Shown here: positions 32,597 through 43,005 of the stretch, one piece after another
Layout of the letters: each line of letters starts with the position of its first letter
How positions within the stretch are numbered: the stretch's first letter is position 1
Made by a program: the position numbers and the translations under genes
Notes under the pieces: model-generated
Database searches by the model: none
Told to the model about the DNA's origin: nothing
Seen by the model: the letters and a program-made list of their open reading frames with translations, nothing else
Assembly: GCA_039707655.1 (NCBI GenBank)
Contig: CM077675.1
Coordinates: forward strand, 415,709,162-415,773,161
Length of the DNA: 64,000 nt
Origin: Elymus sibiricus
Taxonomy: Eukaryota > Streptophyta > Magnoliopsida > Poales > Poaceae
Reading direction: 5' to 3'

Positions 32597-33613
32597 TCAC
32601 CATCCGCGGCCTGGATAATAGTCTGAGTGATAGCCCACTGAGGTTCTTGGTGCAGCTTCCTCAGCCCACCTGGCAGCTTCAACCTCCGCATTGTACGCGC
32701 GGGCCTCGCTCTCAAGAACATAGTATCTTCCCCTACTGTGATAATCAAAGAGAGCAGGAGCATGCAAAGTAACAGGTACAATGGGATCTTTATTGAACCT
32801 CAAGTTGTAAGTATAATTAGTGATTGTGCCCTTAAGGAACCAATGACGTTTCATGGCCTCAAAGTCTAAGTACTGAGTAGGTAAAATGGGATCGTTAGGC
32901 CAAGGTGTTACATTTAGCTTCTTAGCTACACGGGAGGCATAGATCCCTCCATAAAAATGACCACTAGCAGCGTTGTGCTGCAATCTCCGTGCAACGATTG
33001 CTCCAAGGTTATAACGTTTATCCCCTGTTATAGCAGTGTGTATATGACTCAAATCAGGGGTACACAGTGTGCTGCAATCTTGCTTGCCTACGATGCATTT
33101 GCCATTAAAGAGTGCAAAGTAGTGTATTGATGGAAAATGGATGCTTTTTATTCTACCTTGTGTCACTCCTCTATCTTCACCGTAGCAAAGATTAATCAAA
33201 AATGACTCATACTCAGATGTTGGTGGTTCGTCTAATGAACCCCAATATGGAATTTTGCACGCTTCACAGAACATCTCTAAAGACATGGTAAAGGGATGGT
33301 CATAAAGGTTGAATGAAACTCTAGACTCACAAGGAAAATATTTAAATTTCTTTGTGAATGTTTTCGTGAGTTCAAGATGTTGAATGCACTTATCTGCGAT
33401 GAAGGGGGCAAGTTCTGCATTGTGGATAAATTGCTCGAATTCCTCCTTGATACCCGCACCTTCCATGAATTCGTTACATGGCCATAAGCATGATTTGGTA
33501 GCGGCATCTCGCATCGAGCTTTCACTTAGCTCAACATAAGATAGTCGGATCGAGCTTCCACTTGATGATGCCTCTGAAGACCTCCTCCTCGAAGAACTCC
33601 TAAAGAATTGCAT
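32597..33613 (-). CDS. ATHILA ORF1-like protein, about 338 aa, open
   Basis: Frame 32597-33652 is uninterrupted. The likely start is the second Met (33613, MQFFRSSSRRRSSEASS) because it begins a Ser/Arg-rich N-terminus; an upstream Met at 33652 would add 13 residues. The body (CLWPCNEFMEGAGIKEEFEQ, SIHFPSIHYFALFNGKCIVG, YNLGAIVARRLQHN, GGIYASRVAKKLNV) matches what I know of the Arabidopsis ATHILA ORF-1 family (PF03078) found in Athila-related elements of grasses. Its function is unknown. It is the only complete gene in Athila-1, while gag is shattered. Confidence 0.8.
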   Translation of the reverse strand: MQFFRSSSRRRSSEASSSGSSIRLSYVELSESSMRDAATKSCLWPCNEFMEGAGIKEEFEQFIHNAELAPFIADKCIQHLELTKTFTKKFKYFPCESRVSFNLYDHPFTMSLEMFCEACKIPYWGSLDEPPTSEYESFLINLCYGEDRGVTQGRIKSIHFPSIHYFALFNGKCIVGKQDCSTLCTPDLSHIHTAITGDKRYNLGAIVARRLQHNAASGHFYGGIYASRVAKKLNVTPWPNDPILPTQYLDFEAMKRHWFLKGTITNYTYNLRFNKDPIVPVTLHAPALFDYHSRGRYYVLESEARAYNAEVEAARWAEEAAPRTSVGYHSDYYPGRGW

Positions 33614-33929
33614 TTTTATTTGCGAACAAATTTCTGAAAAAATTTGGGACACAAATTTTTGTTAACAAAACTTTGTAAGATTGATAGCAACTACTCCTAA
33701 GGATGCATAGATGCCATATTAAGCATTCAAACTACTTAGAACTCTAAGAATTCAACATGCAAGCCCATCTACAGCAGCACCAAGAGTAGCTAATTATTCT
33801 AAAAATAAACCACTAAATCAAAAACTAATTGGAGCAATGGAGGAGTCACATACCAAGTAGCAATCCCCCAAAACAGTTTCGGAAATGGAGCTTCGAGCAA
33901 AAAGATCGAAATCCGCGGGTTTCAGAGCA

Positions 33930-34205
33930 AGAACACGGGAGTGAGAGCTATGGCGATTTTTTTTCTGGAGATAGAAGATGACATGGGCTAAAGGGATAAG
34001 TGAGGTGACCCACATGGGGACCACAACCCACCAGGGCGCTCCTGGGGTTGCTGGCGTGCCCTGGTGTCTTGTGGACAGCAGGTGCACCCCCCTCTGATGT
34101 TATTTGCACAGGAAATTCAGAAAAAATCGTGTTAAATTTTCAGAACATTCTGAGAACTTTTATTTTTGGGTCATTTTTTATTGCACGGAGAAAACAGAAA
34201 ACGGG
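33930..34205 (-). promoter_or_regulatory. Internal LTR-like segment upstream of the ORF1-like gene
   Basis: This stretch aligns in order with the central LTR of the same element (30170-30410): ACAACCCACCAGGGC is identical, followed by similar GCCCTGGTGT, CACCCCC-CTCTG and GAGAACTTTTATTT blocks, and flanked by TTTTTCTGGAGATAG where the LTR has TTTTCTCCGAAAATAG. It lies about 320 bp upstream of the ORF1-like start, in the same orientation as the LTR promoter. The TATA position is changed (ACATGGGCTAAAGG). I infer a diverged LTR-derived promoter, or a scar of recombination between elements. Confidence 0.5.
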
Positions 34206-34356
34206 ATAAATATGGCATTTTATTTTATATGACTGAGAATAATAGAAAACAAAAAGTGGGAGCAGAAGGTTGTGCCTACTAGATTCATCAACTTCATACC
34301 TCTCAAAAATGATCCATTAATAAGGTTGATCAAGTCTTATTAACAACCACTTCCAA

Positions 34357-37211
34357 TCAGCATGAAACCGAAGAACTTTCGTAAAACACTAGGTTACTGG
34401 GGATATGCATATCCCCAACAATAAGTATGTCATATTTCTTTTTGGCAGTAGGTAGAGGTAGTTGAAAACTTTCAATAGTGAATGTCGGAGATTCTTCAAT
34501 AACATTTATAGCATTCACTTGGAATTGTTTCTTCAGAAAGTCCACCTTATGCTCATTACCATTGATATGAAAAGTGACTTTGCTTTTATTGCAATCAATA
34601 ACAGCCCCTGCAATATTCAAAAGGGGTCTACCAAGGATAATCGACATGTTGTCATCCTCGGGCGTATCAAGAATAACAAAGTCTGTTAAGATAGTAACGT
34701 TTGCAACAACAACGGGCACATCCTCACAAATACCGATAGGTATGGCAGTTGATTTGTCGGCCATTTGCAATGATATTTCAGTGGGTGTGAGTTTATTCAA
34801 ATCAAGTCTTTTATATAAAGAGAAAGGCATAACACTAAAGCTCCCAAATCACACAAAGCAGTTTTAACATAATTTCTTTTAATGGAGCAAGGTATAGTTG
34901 GTATTCCAGGATCTACAAGGTTTTTAGGTACTGCATCCTTAAAAGAATAATTAGCAAGCATGGTGGAGATTTCAGCTTCAGGTATTTTTCTTTTATTGGT
35001 GATGATGTCTTTCATGTATTTTGCATAAGGGTCCATCTTTAAAATATCAGTTAAGCGGGTACGCAAAAAGACTGGCCTAATCATTTTAGCAAAGCGTTCA
35101 AATTCTTCATCATCCTTTTTTCTTGGATGGTTTAGGTGGAAAAGGCATGGGTTTCTGAACCCATGGATCTCTTTCTTTACCATGTTTTCTAGACACAAAG
35201 TCTCTGTTATCATATCGTTTATTTTTAGGTTGTGGGTTATCAAGACCAACAACAGGTTCTATTTCAACATCATTATCTAGTTCTTTATCATTGTTCGGTT
35301 GAGTATCTTTATGAACATCATCATTTTCATTTTCATTATCACTAGGTGAATGTTCATTACCAGATTGAGTTTCAGCATCAGAAATAGAGACATCATTATT
35401 GTCAGGAGGTTTTTCTATCTCAGGTTCACTAGAAGTATGCAAAGTCCTATCATTTTTCTTTTTCTTTTTCTTTTTAGAAGGACCAGGTGCATCTGTGTTA
35501 ATTCTCTGAGAGTCTTGTTCAATTCTTTTAGGATGACCTGTAGAATAAAGTGGTTCTTGGGTCATTCTACCTCCTCTAGTCACTACTCTAATAGCATGAT
35601 CATTCATATTATTATTCATTTCATTAAGCAATTCTCTTTGAGATTTAGCAACTTGTTCTAACTGGGTTTGAACCATAGAGGCATGTTTTCCTACACCTCT
35701 AACATCATTACTGATTCTAAATAACAAGTCACTCAAGCGAGCAATCATATCAGAATTATATTTTAATTGTTTCACAACATTTGCATTGAAGTGATCTTGT
35801 TTCCTAGTGTAGTTATTAAACTCATATAAGCATTGACTAGGATGTTTATTGTACGGGATATCATTTTCATCAAACTTTAATAAAGAGTTTACCTCTACCA
35901 CCTGTTGAGGTGGTGGTGTGTTAAGGCCATGTATTTCTTCAATAGGTGGTAAATTCTTAACATCCTCAGCTTTAATACCTTTTTCCTTCATACATTTCTT
36001 TGCCTCTTGCATACTTCAGGACTGAGAAAAAAGATACCCCTCTTCTTCGGAGTGGGTTTAAGTGGTGGTTTAGGGAGAGTCCAATCATCATAATTCTTCA
36101 ATATATTATTCAATAGTTCCTCAGCTTGATCAACAGTCCGTTCCATGAAAACATAACCAGCACAACTATCTAGGAAGTCCCTAGAGGCATCAGTTAGCCC
36201 ATTATAGAAGATATCAAGTATTTCATTTTTCTTAAGAGGGTGATCAGGCAAAGCATTAAGCAATTAGAGAAGCCTCCCCCAAGCTTGTGGGAGACTCTCT
36301 TCTTCAATTTGCACAAAGTTAAATATTTCCTGTAAGGCAACTTGTTTCTTATGAGCAGGAAAATATTTTTCAAAGAAGTAGTAAATCATATTCTGGGGAC
36401 TACGCACACAACCAGGAGCAAGAGTATTGTACCATGTCTTAGCATCACCCTTTAATGAGAACGGAAATAATTTGAGAATATAGTAATAGCGAATCTTCTC
36501 ATCATGAGCAAAGAGGGTGGCTATATCATTCAGCTTGGTAAGATGTGCCACTACAGTTTCAGTTTCATAGCCATGGAAAGGATCAGATTCAACCAAAGTA
36601 ATTAACTCTGGGTCGACAGAGAATTCATAATCCTTATCAGTAACAAATATAGGTGAAGTAGCAAACTTAGGATTGCATTTCATTTTAGCATTCAAAGTCT
36701 TTTCTTTATACTTGCATAATAATTTCTTAAGATCATCTTTATCCTTACAAGAAAGGATTTCTCTAGTTATCTCCTCACCCATAACATAACCTTCAGGTAT
36801 CTTAGGCATTTCAAATATAGGAGAGCTAGGTCTAAAAGGTGTTTCATAGTTCTCAGTTTCAAAGACTTCATCAGTTTCAGCAATATCATCAGTTTCAATA
36901 ATTTCATTCTCTTTAGCTCTAGCAATTTGTTCATCAAGAAATTCACCTAGTGGCACATTATCATCAAGCATGGTACTAGCATCATCATAATCATCATTCA
37001 TAGCAGAAGTTGCATCATCAATAACTTGCGACATATCAGGATTAATAGCATGTGGTGGTGTTGCAAGCTTACTCATAACCGAAGGTGAATCAAGTACAAA
37101 GCTAGATGGCAATTCCTTACCTCCCCTCGTTTTTGAGGGAAAATCTTTGTTCTTATATCCTTCAGATTCTTCATAGTGATCAATTGATATAAATCCCAAG
37201 TGACTCAACAA
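34357..37211 (-). pseudogene. Athila-1 gag and protease, several breaks
   Basis: The gag core is recognisable (LKLFPFSLKGDAKTWYNTL, DIFYNGLTDASRDFLDSCAG, VMFMERTVDQAEELL-like region). It is followed by a Lys-rich/acidic linker and a degraded retropepsin domain (TALCDLGALV at the active-site position, ILGRPLLNIAGAVIDC). Breaks: TAA at 36264-36266, where CAA (Gln) is likely; a one-base loss near 36000-36012; an indel in an A-run near 35118; and a further shift near 34830. The reading then ends without entering reverse transcriptase. It cannot encode a working Gag in this copy. Confidence 0.85.
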
Positions 37212-37227
37212 ATATAGCTATGCTCCC

Positions 37228-37252
37228 AAGCAACGGCGTCAGAAAAAGGTCT
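37228..37252 (-). other. Primer-binding site region of Athila-1
   Basis: Inside the 5' LTR edge the minus strand reads AGACCTTTTTCTGACGCCGTTGC in two adjoining parts. The ACGCCGTTGC core resembles the GGCGCCGTTGCC site of related elements. The spacing to the LTR end is longer than usual, so this is a weak call. Confidence 0.4.
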
Positions 37253-38640
37253 TTATAACCCACAAGTATAGGGGATCGTAACAGTTTTCGAGGGTAGAGT
37301 ATTCAACCCAAATTTATAGATTCGACACAAGGGGAGCCAAAGAATATTTGCGAGTATTAGCAGTTGAGTTGTCAATTCATCCACACCTGGAGATTAAATA
37401 TCTGCAGCAGAGTGATCAGTAGCACAGTAGTATGATAGTTTTGATAGCAGTAGTAGCAGTAACGGTAACGGTAACAGCGATAGCAATAGTTTTGTAGCAA
37501 GTGTAACAATAGAAGTAGCAATAGTAACTTAGCAAGAACAATATGTGGAAAAACTCATAGGCACTGGATCGGTGAACTCGTTGGATAATATTCATCATAT
37601 AACAGTCATAACCTAGGGCGACACAGAACTAGCTCCAGTTCATAAATGTAATGTAGGCATGTATTCCGTAAATAGTCATACGTGCTTATGGAAAAGAACT
37701 TACATGACATCTTTTGTCCTACCCTCCCATGGCAGCGGGGTCCATAAGGAAACTAAGGGATATTAAGGCCTCCTTTTAATAGAGAACCGGAACAAAGCAT
37801 TAACACATAGTGAATACATGAACTCCTCAAACTACAGTCATCACCGGAAAATATCCCGACTATTGTCACTCCGCGGTTTACGGATCATAACACATAGCAG
37901 GTGCATATGACTAGCAAGATTGAACCAAGAACATAGATATGATGGTGATAACATAAACGGTTCAGATCTGAAATAATTGCATTCGGACCCTAGTGACAAG
38001 CATTAAGCATGGCAAAGTCATAGCAACATCAATCTCAGAACATAGTGGATACTAGGGATCAAGCCCTAATAAAACTAACTCGATTACATGATGAATCTCA
38101 TCCAACTCCTCACCGACCAGCAAGCCTACGAAAGAATTACTCACTCCCGGTGGGGAGCATCATGGAATTGGTGATGGAGAAGGGTTGATGATGACGAAGA
38201 ACGAAGATTCCCCTCTCCGGAGCCCCAAACAGACTCCTGATCTGGCCTCCCGATGAAGAACAGGAGGTGGCGGCGGCTCCGTATCGTAAAACGTGATGAA
38301 ACTTTCTATCCTATTTTTTCTTCGAAATAGGATTTTATAGTGCCGGAATTAGGGTCAGTGTGGCCATGAGGTGGGCACAACCCACCAGGAGGCGCCTGGA
38401 GGGGATCGTGTGCCCTGGTGTATCGTGCCCAACCGGGGCACCCCCTCCGGTGGTTCTTGGCTCCAGTAGTTTTTATTTATTGTAAAATAAATCTCCAAAA
38501 GGTTTTGTCCAATTCCGAGGACTTTTATTTCTGCACAAAAACAACACCATGGTAATTCTGCTGAAAACAGCGTCAGTCCAGGTTAGTTTCATTCAAATCA
38601 TGCAAATTAGAGTCCAGAACAATACAACATAGACGTATCA
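37253..38640 (-). repeat. 5' LTR of Athila-1
   Basis: Pairs with 29115-30520. Its terminal TG is mutated to TT (TTATAACCC instead of TGATAACCC); the other end is intact (ACGTATCA). Minus-strand TATA box TATAAAA at 38333-38339. Confidence 0.92.
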
Positions 38641-38959
38641 CTTGATGAGTTTCTTTTCTATTTCTATGACTGGTCCGGGGAATGATTTTTCCTCTTCGTA
38701 TGGAATGAAAATCCCATGGCTTATGTGTTTCTCGCCGCCAATGGCCACAAGTAATATGACAATTTATATTTCACATTTACTTAAATAAACGACTTCTCGA
38801 AGAGAGGTGGCACCCCCATCCTCCATGGTATATTTAACTTATATATTCCATATATCTTCTATATCCTCTAAGAGTGAAGATATTCTTTTGGTTTCTAAAC
38901 AGGGTCGTCATCTTAATTAGAGATAACCTGGCACGTAGCAATTGGCATGATACAATACA

Positions 38960-39545
38960 TATATCTTTTGCTAACATGGTGAGTCTATTAATCAGTTGTT
39001 TTTTTTATGTAAGTTTGCTCGTGATGTGTGGGTCATAGTTCAAGTAGCTTCAAATGTATATCCCCTACGTAGTGCACATAATATGTTCGGCAATTGGTTG
39101 TGGGTTATTGATAAGCAATTTTCTGCACATATTCATGTGGGGGCAGCTGGCTTATGCTGGGTGTTGTGTCTTTTCTGGGATGATGTGATTTTTAATAATA
39201 AATGTGTTTCATCTTCTGTGCAGGTTATTCATGCATATACGCAATGGCTCCGTACTTGATATATTCTACAGAGGCCGAAGGACAGAGATCTTTTTATAAT
39301 GATGTCTACACGGTTGCTGCATACGGCTAGAGAGGTTTCTCCCTCCATGGATTAATCTTTGGATAGGATCTTCCCCACCGTAGACTGCACTGATTTATTA
39401 TTACTGTAGTACAATGTTTATTTTTAGTTGCGTTGGACTTGTCGGATGTGTGCATCGTGCTATGCAGAGGCCGAGTATTCTTTGGATGCGATTGTATCAT
39501 CTCCATATATCAATTTAATGAAATGTTATTTATCAAAAAACATCT
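38960..39545 (+). pseudogene. 3' end of a LINE, with C-terminal reverse-transcriptase-associated zinc-binding region
   Basis: The frame at 38990-39260 reads CKFARDVWVIVQVAS, MFGNWLW and LCWVLCLFWDDVIFNNK, the conserved C-terminal zf-RVT-like region of plant LINEs. A TGA at 39257-39259 stands where Trp (TGG) is usual; in-frame sequence continues to about 39355. The 3' tail ends ATTTATCAAAAAA near 39531-39540, the usual LINE ending in Triticeae. The 5' part is missing; inserts typically lose it by incomplete reverse transcription. Confidence 0.75.
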
Positions 39546-39785
39546 TATATAGCTAAATCTCTCAACATGAAGCATGCCACCTCAGTATGCAACATGCATG
39601 AAAAAAGTCTCACCTCAACATGCAACCATGTAGAGGGAAAATCTACCTCAACATGCAAGCATGCATGAGAATTTTTATTCTATTATGCTATTTATATTTC
39701 ATACATATTTTTACAACTATGAATAATCAACCATAATAAATGATATGTATTTTTTTGTTTTATTTCTCATATTATTACTCCAAAT
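39541..39785. other. AT-rich segment with a loose CTCAACATGCAAGCATG repeat
   Basis: Three or four imperfect copies of CACCTCAACATGCAACCATG-like words occur at 39560-39670. No ORF. The origin is not recognised. Confidence 0.4.
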
Positions 39786-39787
39786 AT

Positions 39788-40207
39788 TCACGTTTCATAC
39801 AACCAATTCCCACTGAAATGCGATGCTGGACGCCAGCAATCCTCTTGCTCGGCCTCCGCGAACGTGGTCGGCTCCTCGCTGGCCATCAGATGCAGGACGT
39901 CGTCGTCGTCATCGTCCTCGTTCTCGGGCTGCTGCGGCATTGCTGCAGGATCGCCGAGAAGATCCGACATGCGTCGAAACCTGTGTGGGGCACCAACACT
40001 GTCGTCGGCGTCGAACAGCTCTGACCTCGCCGTTGGCGGGGTTGCGAACTGCCTCCCTGGAACCACCTTGCTTGACGACGGGGTGTCCGGGGATGATGTA
40101 CCCGGGGACGGTATTCTCGGGGTTGTGGTTCCCGTATCCACACCTCCCGGGCTTCCCGGGGTTGTAGAGTACATCAGGTACTCCACGGTGAAGGCGCTGC
40201 TTTGCAA
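39788..40207 (-). pseudogene. Fragment of a Ty1/Copia polyprotein (integrase-to-reverse-transcriptase linker)
   Basis: The minus-strand frame has the Pro/Ser/Thr-rich linker (VEYLMYSTTPGSPGGVDTGT, SSPDTPSSSKVVPGRQF). It ends in SEEPTTFAEAEQEDCWR, the usual start of the Copia reverse-transcriptase domain (EEPTTFAEAE). Neither integrase nor the rest of RT is present on either side, and no LTR is seen nearby, so this is an isolated truncated fragment. Confidence 0.75.
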
Positions 40208-40366
40208 AACATTTCCGCAACGACGTGCGCGGTGTCATCTTGTAGGATAAAACATGGGGGCCAAGCGAGACGATGGAAGCTCCGGATTTATCTTCGGAAA
40301 ATGTTGTCATGTTCTAACGATAAACAATAAGAGCAATAATTTACCAAAGATTTTGCAAGAAACTAA

Positions 40367-41446
40367 GGGCATCTTCGGAAGTACTTATCTCATCATTATT
40401 AAAACATGTCATGTAGGATTTCTAATGAGGTGGCAAGTAGAGAGAGAGAGAGAGAGAGTTTGATTCTATGAACATGAACCAACAACCTATGGACCATTTC
40501 CAAGATAATAAGAGAGAGCAAACTATCATATTCTCTCACGTCTCATTGGCCAATCTAAGATACAACTGTTGTAGTGCTTCAGCCTGGATTAGAAGCCTTC
40601 GGCGGGGCTTGGCTTTCGCGTGCGTTGACTGCTCTCCTGTCTCGCGTTTTCTTCCTCCTCTAGCTGTTCATTTCTTCTCCCTCCTTCAGATTCCCCTGTA
40701 ATTCCAAGAGTTGTAACTGAAACCTTGTGGATTATTGAGTGGAACTAGTAGTAAGATCCTCACACAGGACACACCAGTCCCCCCTCGCAAACAAAACCCA
40801 CCAGGCCCATTTTAATTAACAAGAGACGCCCGAAAATTGTTGGTTGATGGTCTGTACATGTTACATATGTTGTGGCTTGATCCATGCCGCATCATGGGAG
40901 GCCCTCGATGGTCTCGAGTGGAAAATTGTCTCACCCTTTTGCCAATATCACTCTGGCCTGGCCTGGAGTATTGAGTGTCACGACTAATGGAATATTCGTT
41001 ATCAAGATGGTGATTGAAGCACTGCTTCATGTACGGGGCGAAAATCTTGTCCTGGTCTTCAATGTCCAGGCTTGGCATCGACGAACTTGCACATTATCTT
41101 GTTAAAGGCGTTGTCTCTTAGGGTGGTGGACTTCATTGGTTGTCCTCGGTAATCTGCAGGATGGAAATCCCTGTCCATGTTGCCTCCGGTTGGACATGGC
41201 AGCGATGATGTGAGGGCACCTATCTCTTCTTGAAGGAGGCGTTACGGAAGAAGTCGACCTAGTCATATGTGGTATACTCATATCTTGAAATTGTTTTGTA
41301 CTAGTTGCCTGAGCTTTGTACTGTACATGTTAATGACTTTGACTTCGTCGCTTTGCATCAACTTTAATAAGACTAGATGTATGCAAAGCATGGGGTTTTA
41401 ACCTCCTTTTTAAGATAAAGAAACTAACAAATTATTGAAGATGCTC
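40367..41446. mobile_element. Probable non-autonomous PIF/Harbinger-type element, 1080 bp
   Basis: The ends are GGGCATCTTC at 40367 and GAAGATGCTC at 41446 (inverted: GAGCATCTTC), flanked by TAA at 40364-40366 and 41447-41449. TAA duplications and G-starting TIRs fit PIF/Harbinger. No transposase frame is present. A (GA)n microsatellite lies at 40440-40458. The TIR match is short, so the call is moderate. Confidence 0.5.
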
Positions 41447-41449
41447 TAA

Positions 41450-41789
41450 TGGATTCAACCAACACTGCTTGTACATGAGCTCCGCCCGTGAAACTGAATA
41501 TGATACGTTTTGGATGCTAATTATTATCGACTTCATGAAAGGCGGGACACAAATAAACATAGACGCGAATCTTTTGTAATACATAATTTTTGTAGTGGGT
41601 ATGACCTGATGATCGACACACTTAGTACAAGTTAACATCCTTGCATAATTATACGGTGGCAGCCCATTCAACGCTGCCTTAGCCGCCTTCGTACGTATGG
41701 ACAGTCTGATGTTTTTTTTTTTGCTGGTATGGACAGTCTGATGTAAACTATGTATCTGTAGATGGGTTGACATGAAAGACAACAGTTAG
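41450..41789. other. Unassigned sequence left of the 282-bp array
   Basis: No domain-bearing ORF. Contains a short direct repeat, GGTATGGACAGTCTGATGT at 41726-41744, with GTATGGACAGTCTGATG repeated from 41694. Confidence 0.4.
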
Positions 41790-42980
41790 TAAATAGCGCG
41801 CGGTCTTTATCTTAATATAATTGGCTGCAAGATAGACGACTTTGTACGTGTGGGCACCGGCCCTTATTAGTACGTCAATTCCATAGTTTGCTTTCTTTCG
41901 TTTTCACTCATACCGCCCATGTTACCATCTTGCAAATATGTCATCAGATCGTGCAATTTTCTAGTTTATTTTGTTTTTATGGAACAACAATAGCAATGGC
42001 TCAAATCTATTATGTACTCTTACCTGTAAAAAGGAGAAGTAAGAGAGATCATGCTAAAATTTGCCAATATTCTATACATGACAATAAGTAAAGTCCTGGT
42101 AGGCTCTTCCCTCCGTTTTAAAATTTTGATCGGTTATTAGCGCGCAAAATCTTCATTGTCATATAATTGGCTGCAAGAGGACACCGGCCCTATTAATTTG
42201 TAGGTTCACATTCGTCTTTATTTTTCTTTCGTTTCCAGTCATAACGCACATGTTACCTTCATGCAAATACAGGCACCTAATCATATACTCCCTCCGTTCC
42301 TAAATATAAATCTTTCTAGAGATTTCATTATGGACTATATACGGAGCAAAATGAGTGAATCTACACTTTAAAATATGTCTATATACATTCGTATGTATGA
42401 GTAGTTCGTAGTGTAATTTCTAAAAAGACTTATATTTAGGAACGGAGAAAGTAGTAATTTTCTAGTTTCTCTTATTTGAACAACCAATAATGATGAAAGT
42501 TGACTAACAAAATAGGAATATTTTATACATCACTGTCAGTCCTGGTAGGCTCTTCCCTGGGTTATTAGCGCATGGAATCTTCATCCTCATATAGTTGACA
42601 GCAAGATACGGACTTCACACGTGGATACTGGCTCTTATTAATTAATGGGTCACCTTCATAATTTGTTTTTTTCGTTTTCAGTCATACCATGCATGTTAGC
42701 CTGATGCAGATACTGTCACGCCGATTGTGCAATTTTCTAGCTAGTTTCTCTTGTTTGTAAGAACCAATAATGGCTAAAGTTGACTAAACAAAACAGGAAT
42801 GTTTTATACTACATGATAGTCAGTCCTGGTAGGCTCTTCCCCTGGCTTTTGATGGGGTATTAGCGCGCCAAATCTATAGTTGACTGTGAGATAGGGAACT
42901 TCCTACGTGGGCTTCATAATTTGTTTTCTTTTGATTTCGGTCATACCACGTATGTTACCTTCGATGGACGAGGCAACCGG
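41790..42980. repeat. Tandem array of about 282-bp units, four copies
   Basis: The phrase GTCCTGGTAGGCTCTTCCC recurs at 42093, 42539 and 42823. It is followed each time by TTATTAGCGC, an ATAATTGGCTGCAAG-like block, GGACACCGGCCCTTATTA, TTTCGTTTTCAGTCATACC, CATGTTACCTTC and GTGCAATTTTCTAG. The first unit starts near 41790 without the GTCCTGG start, and the last is partial (to about 42980). Spacing is 284 bp for the clean pair and 446 bp where a 166-bp Stowaway MITE plus duplication is inserted (446 minus 166 is 280). The function is unknown. Confidence 0.88.
42288..42451. mobile_element. Stowaway MITE (Tc1/Mariner), 164 bp
   Basis: TIRs CTCCCTCCGTTCCTAAATAT and the degenerate CTTTCTCCGTTCCTAAATAT, with TA duplications at 42286-42287 and 42452-42453. 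Inserted in the second unit of the 282-bp array, so it is younger than the array. Confidence 0.93.
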
Positions 42981-43005
42981 CTGCATGCCAATTAATTAAG
43001 AGCGA

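Larger units (their letters stand above)
29110..38645 (-). mobile_element. Athila-1: Athila-type Gypsy element lacking pol, with CTTGA duplications
   Basis: CTTGA occurs at 29110-29114 and 38641-38645, immediately outside LTRs of 1406 bp (29115-30520) and 1388 bp (37253-38640). The polypurine tract on the minus strand (GCTTGGGGGAGT, 30521-30532) fixes the orientation. Minus-strand order: 5' LTR, gag and protease (34357-37211), an LTR-like internal segment, an extra gene (32597-33652), a long non-coding 3' region, 3' LTR. No reverse transcriptase, RNase H or integrase motif is found in any frame, so it must have relied on another element's enzymes. The first 230 bp of the two LTRs differ by roughly 5% by eye, so it is older than the Retand insertion. 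Confidence 0.92.

Noticed and set aside
39909..40310. Overlapping minus-strand frame as a continuing Copia integrase
   Set aside because: It is out of frame with the linker at 39788-40207 and carries no integrase motif.
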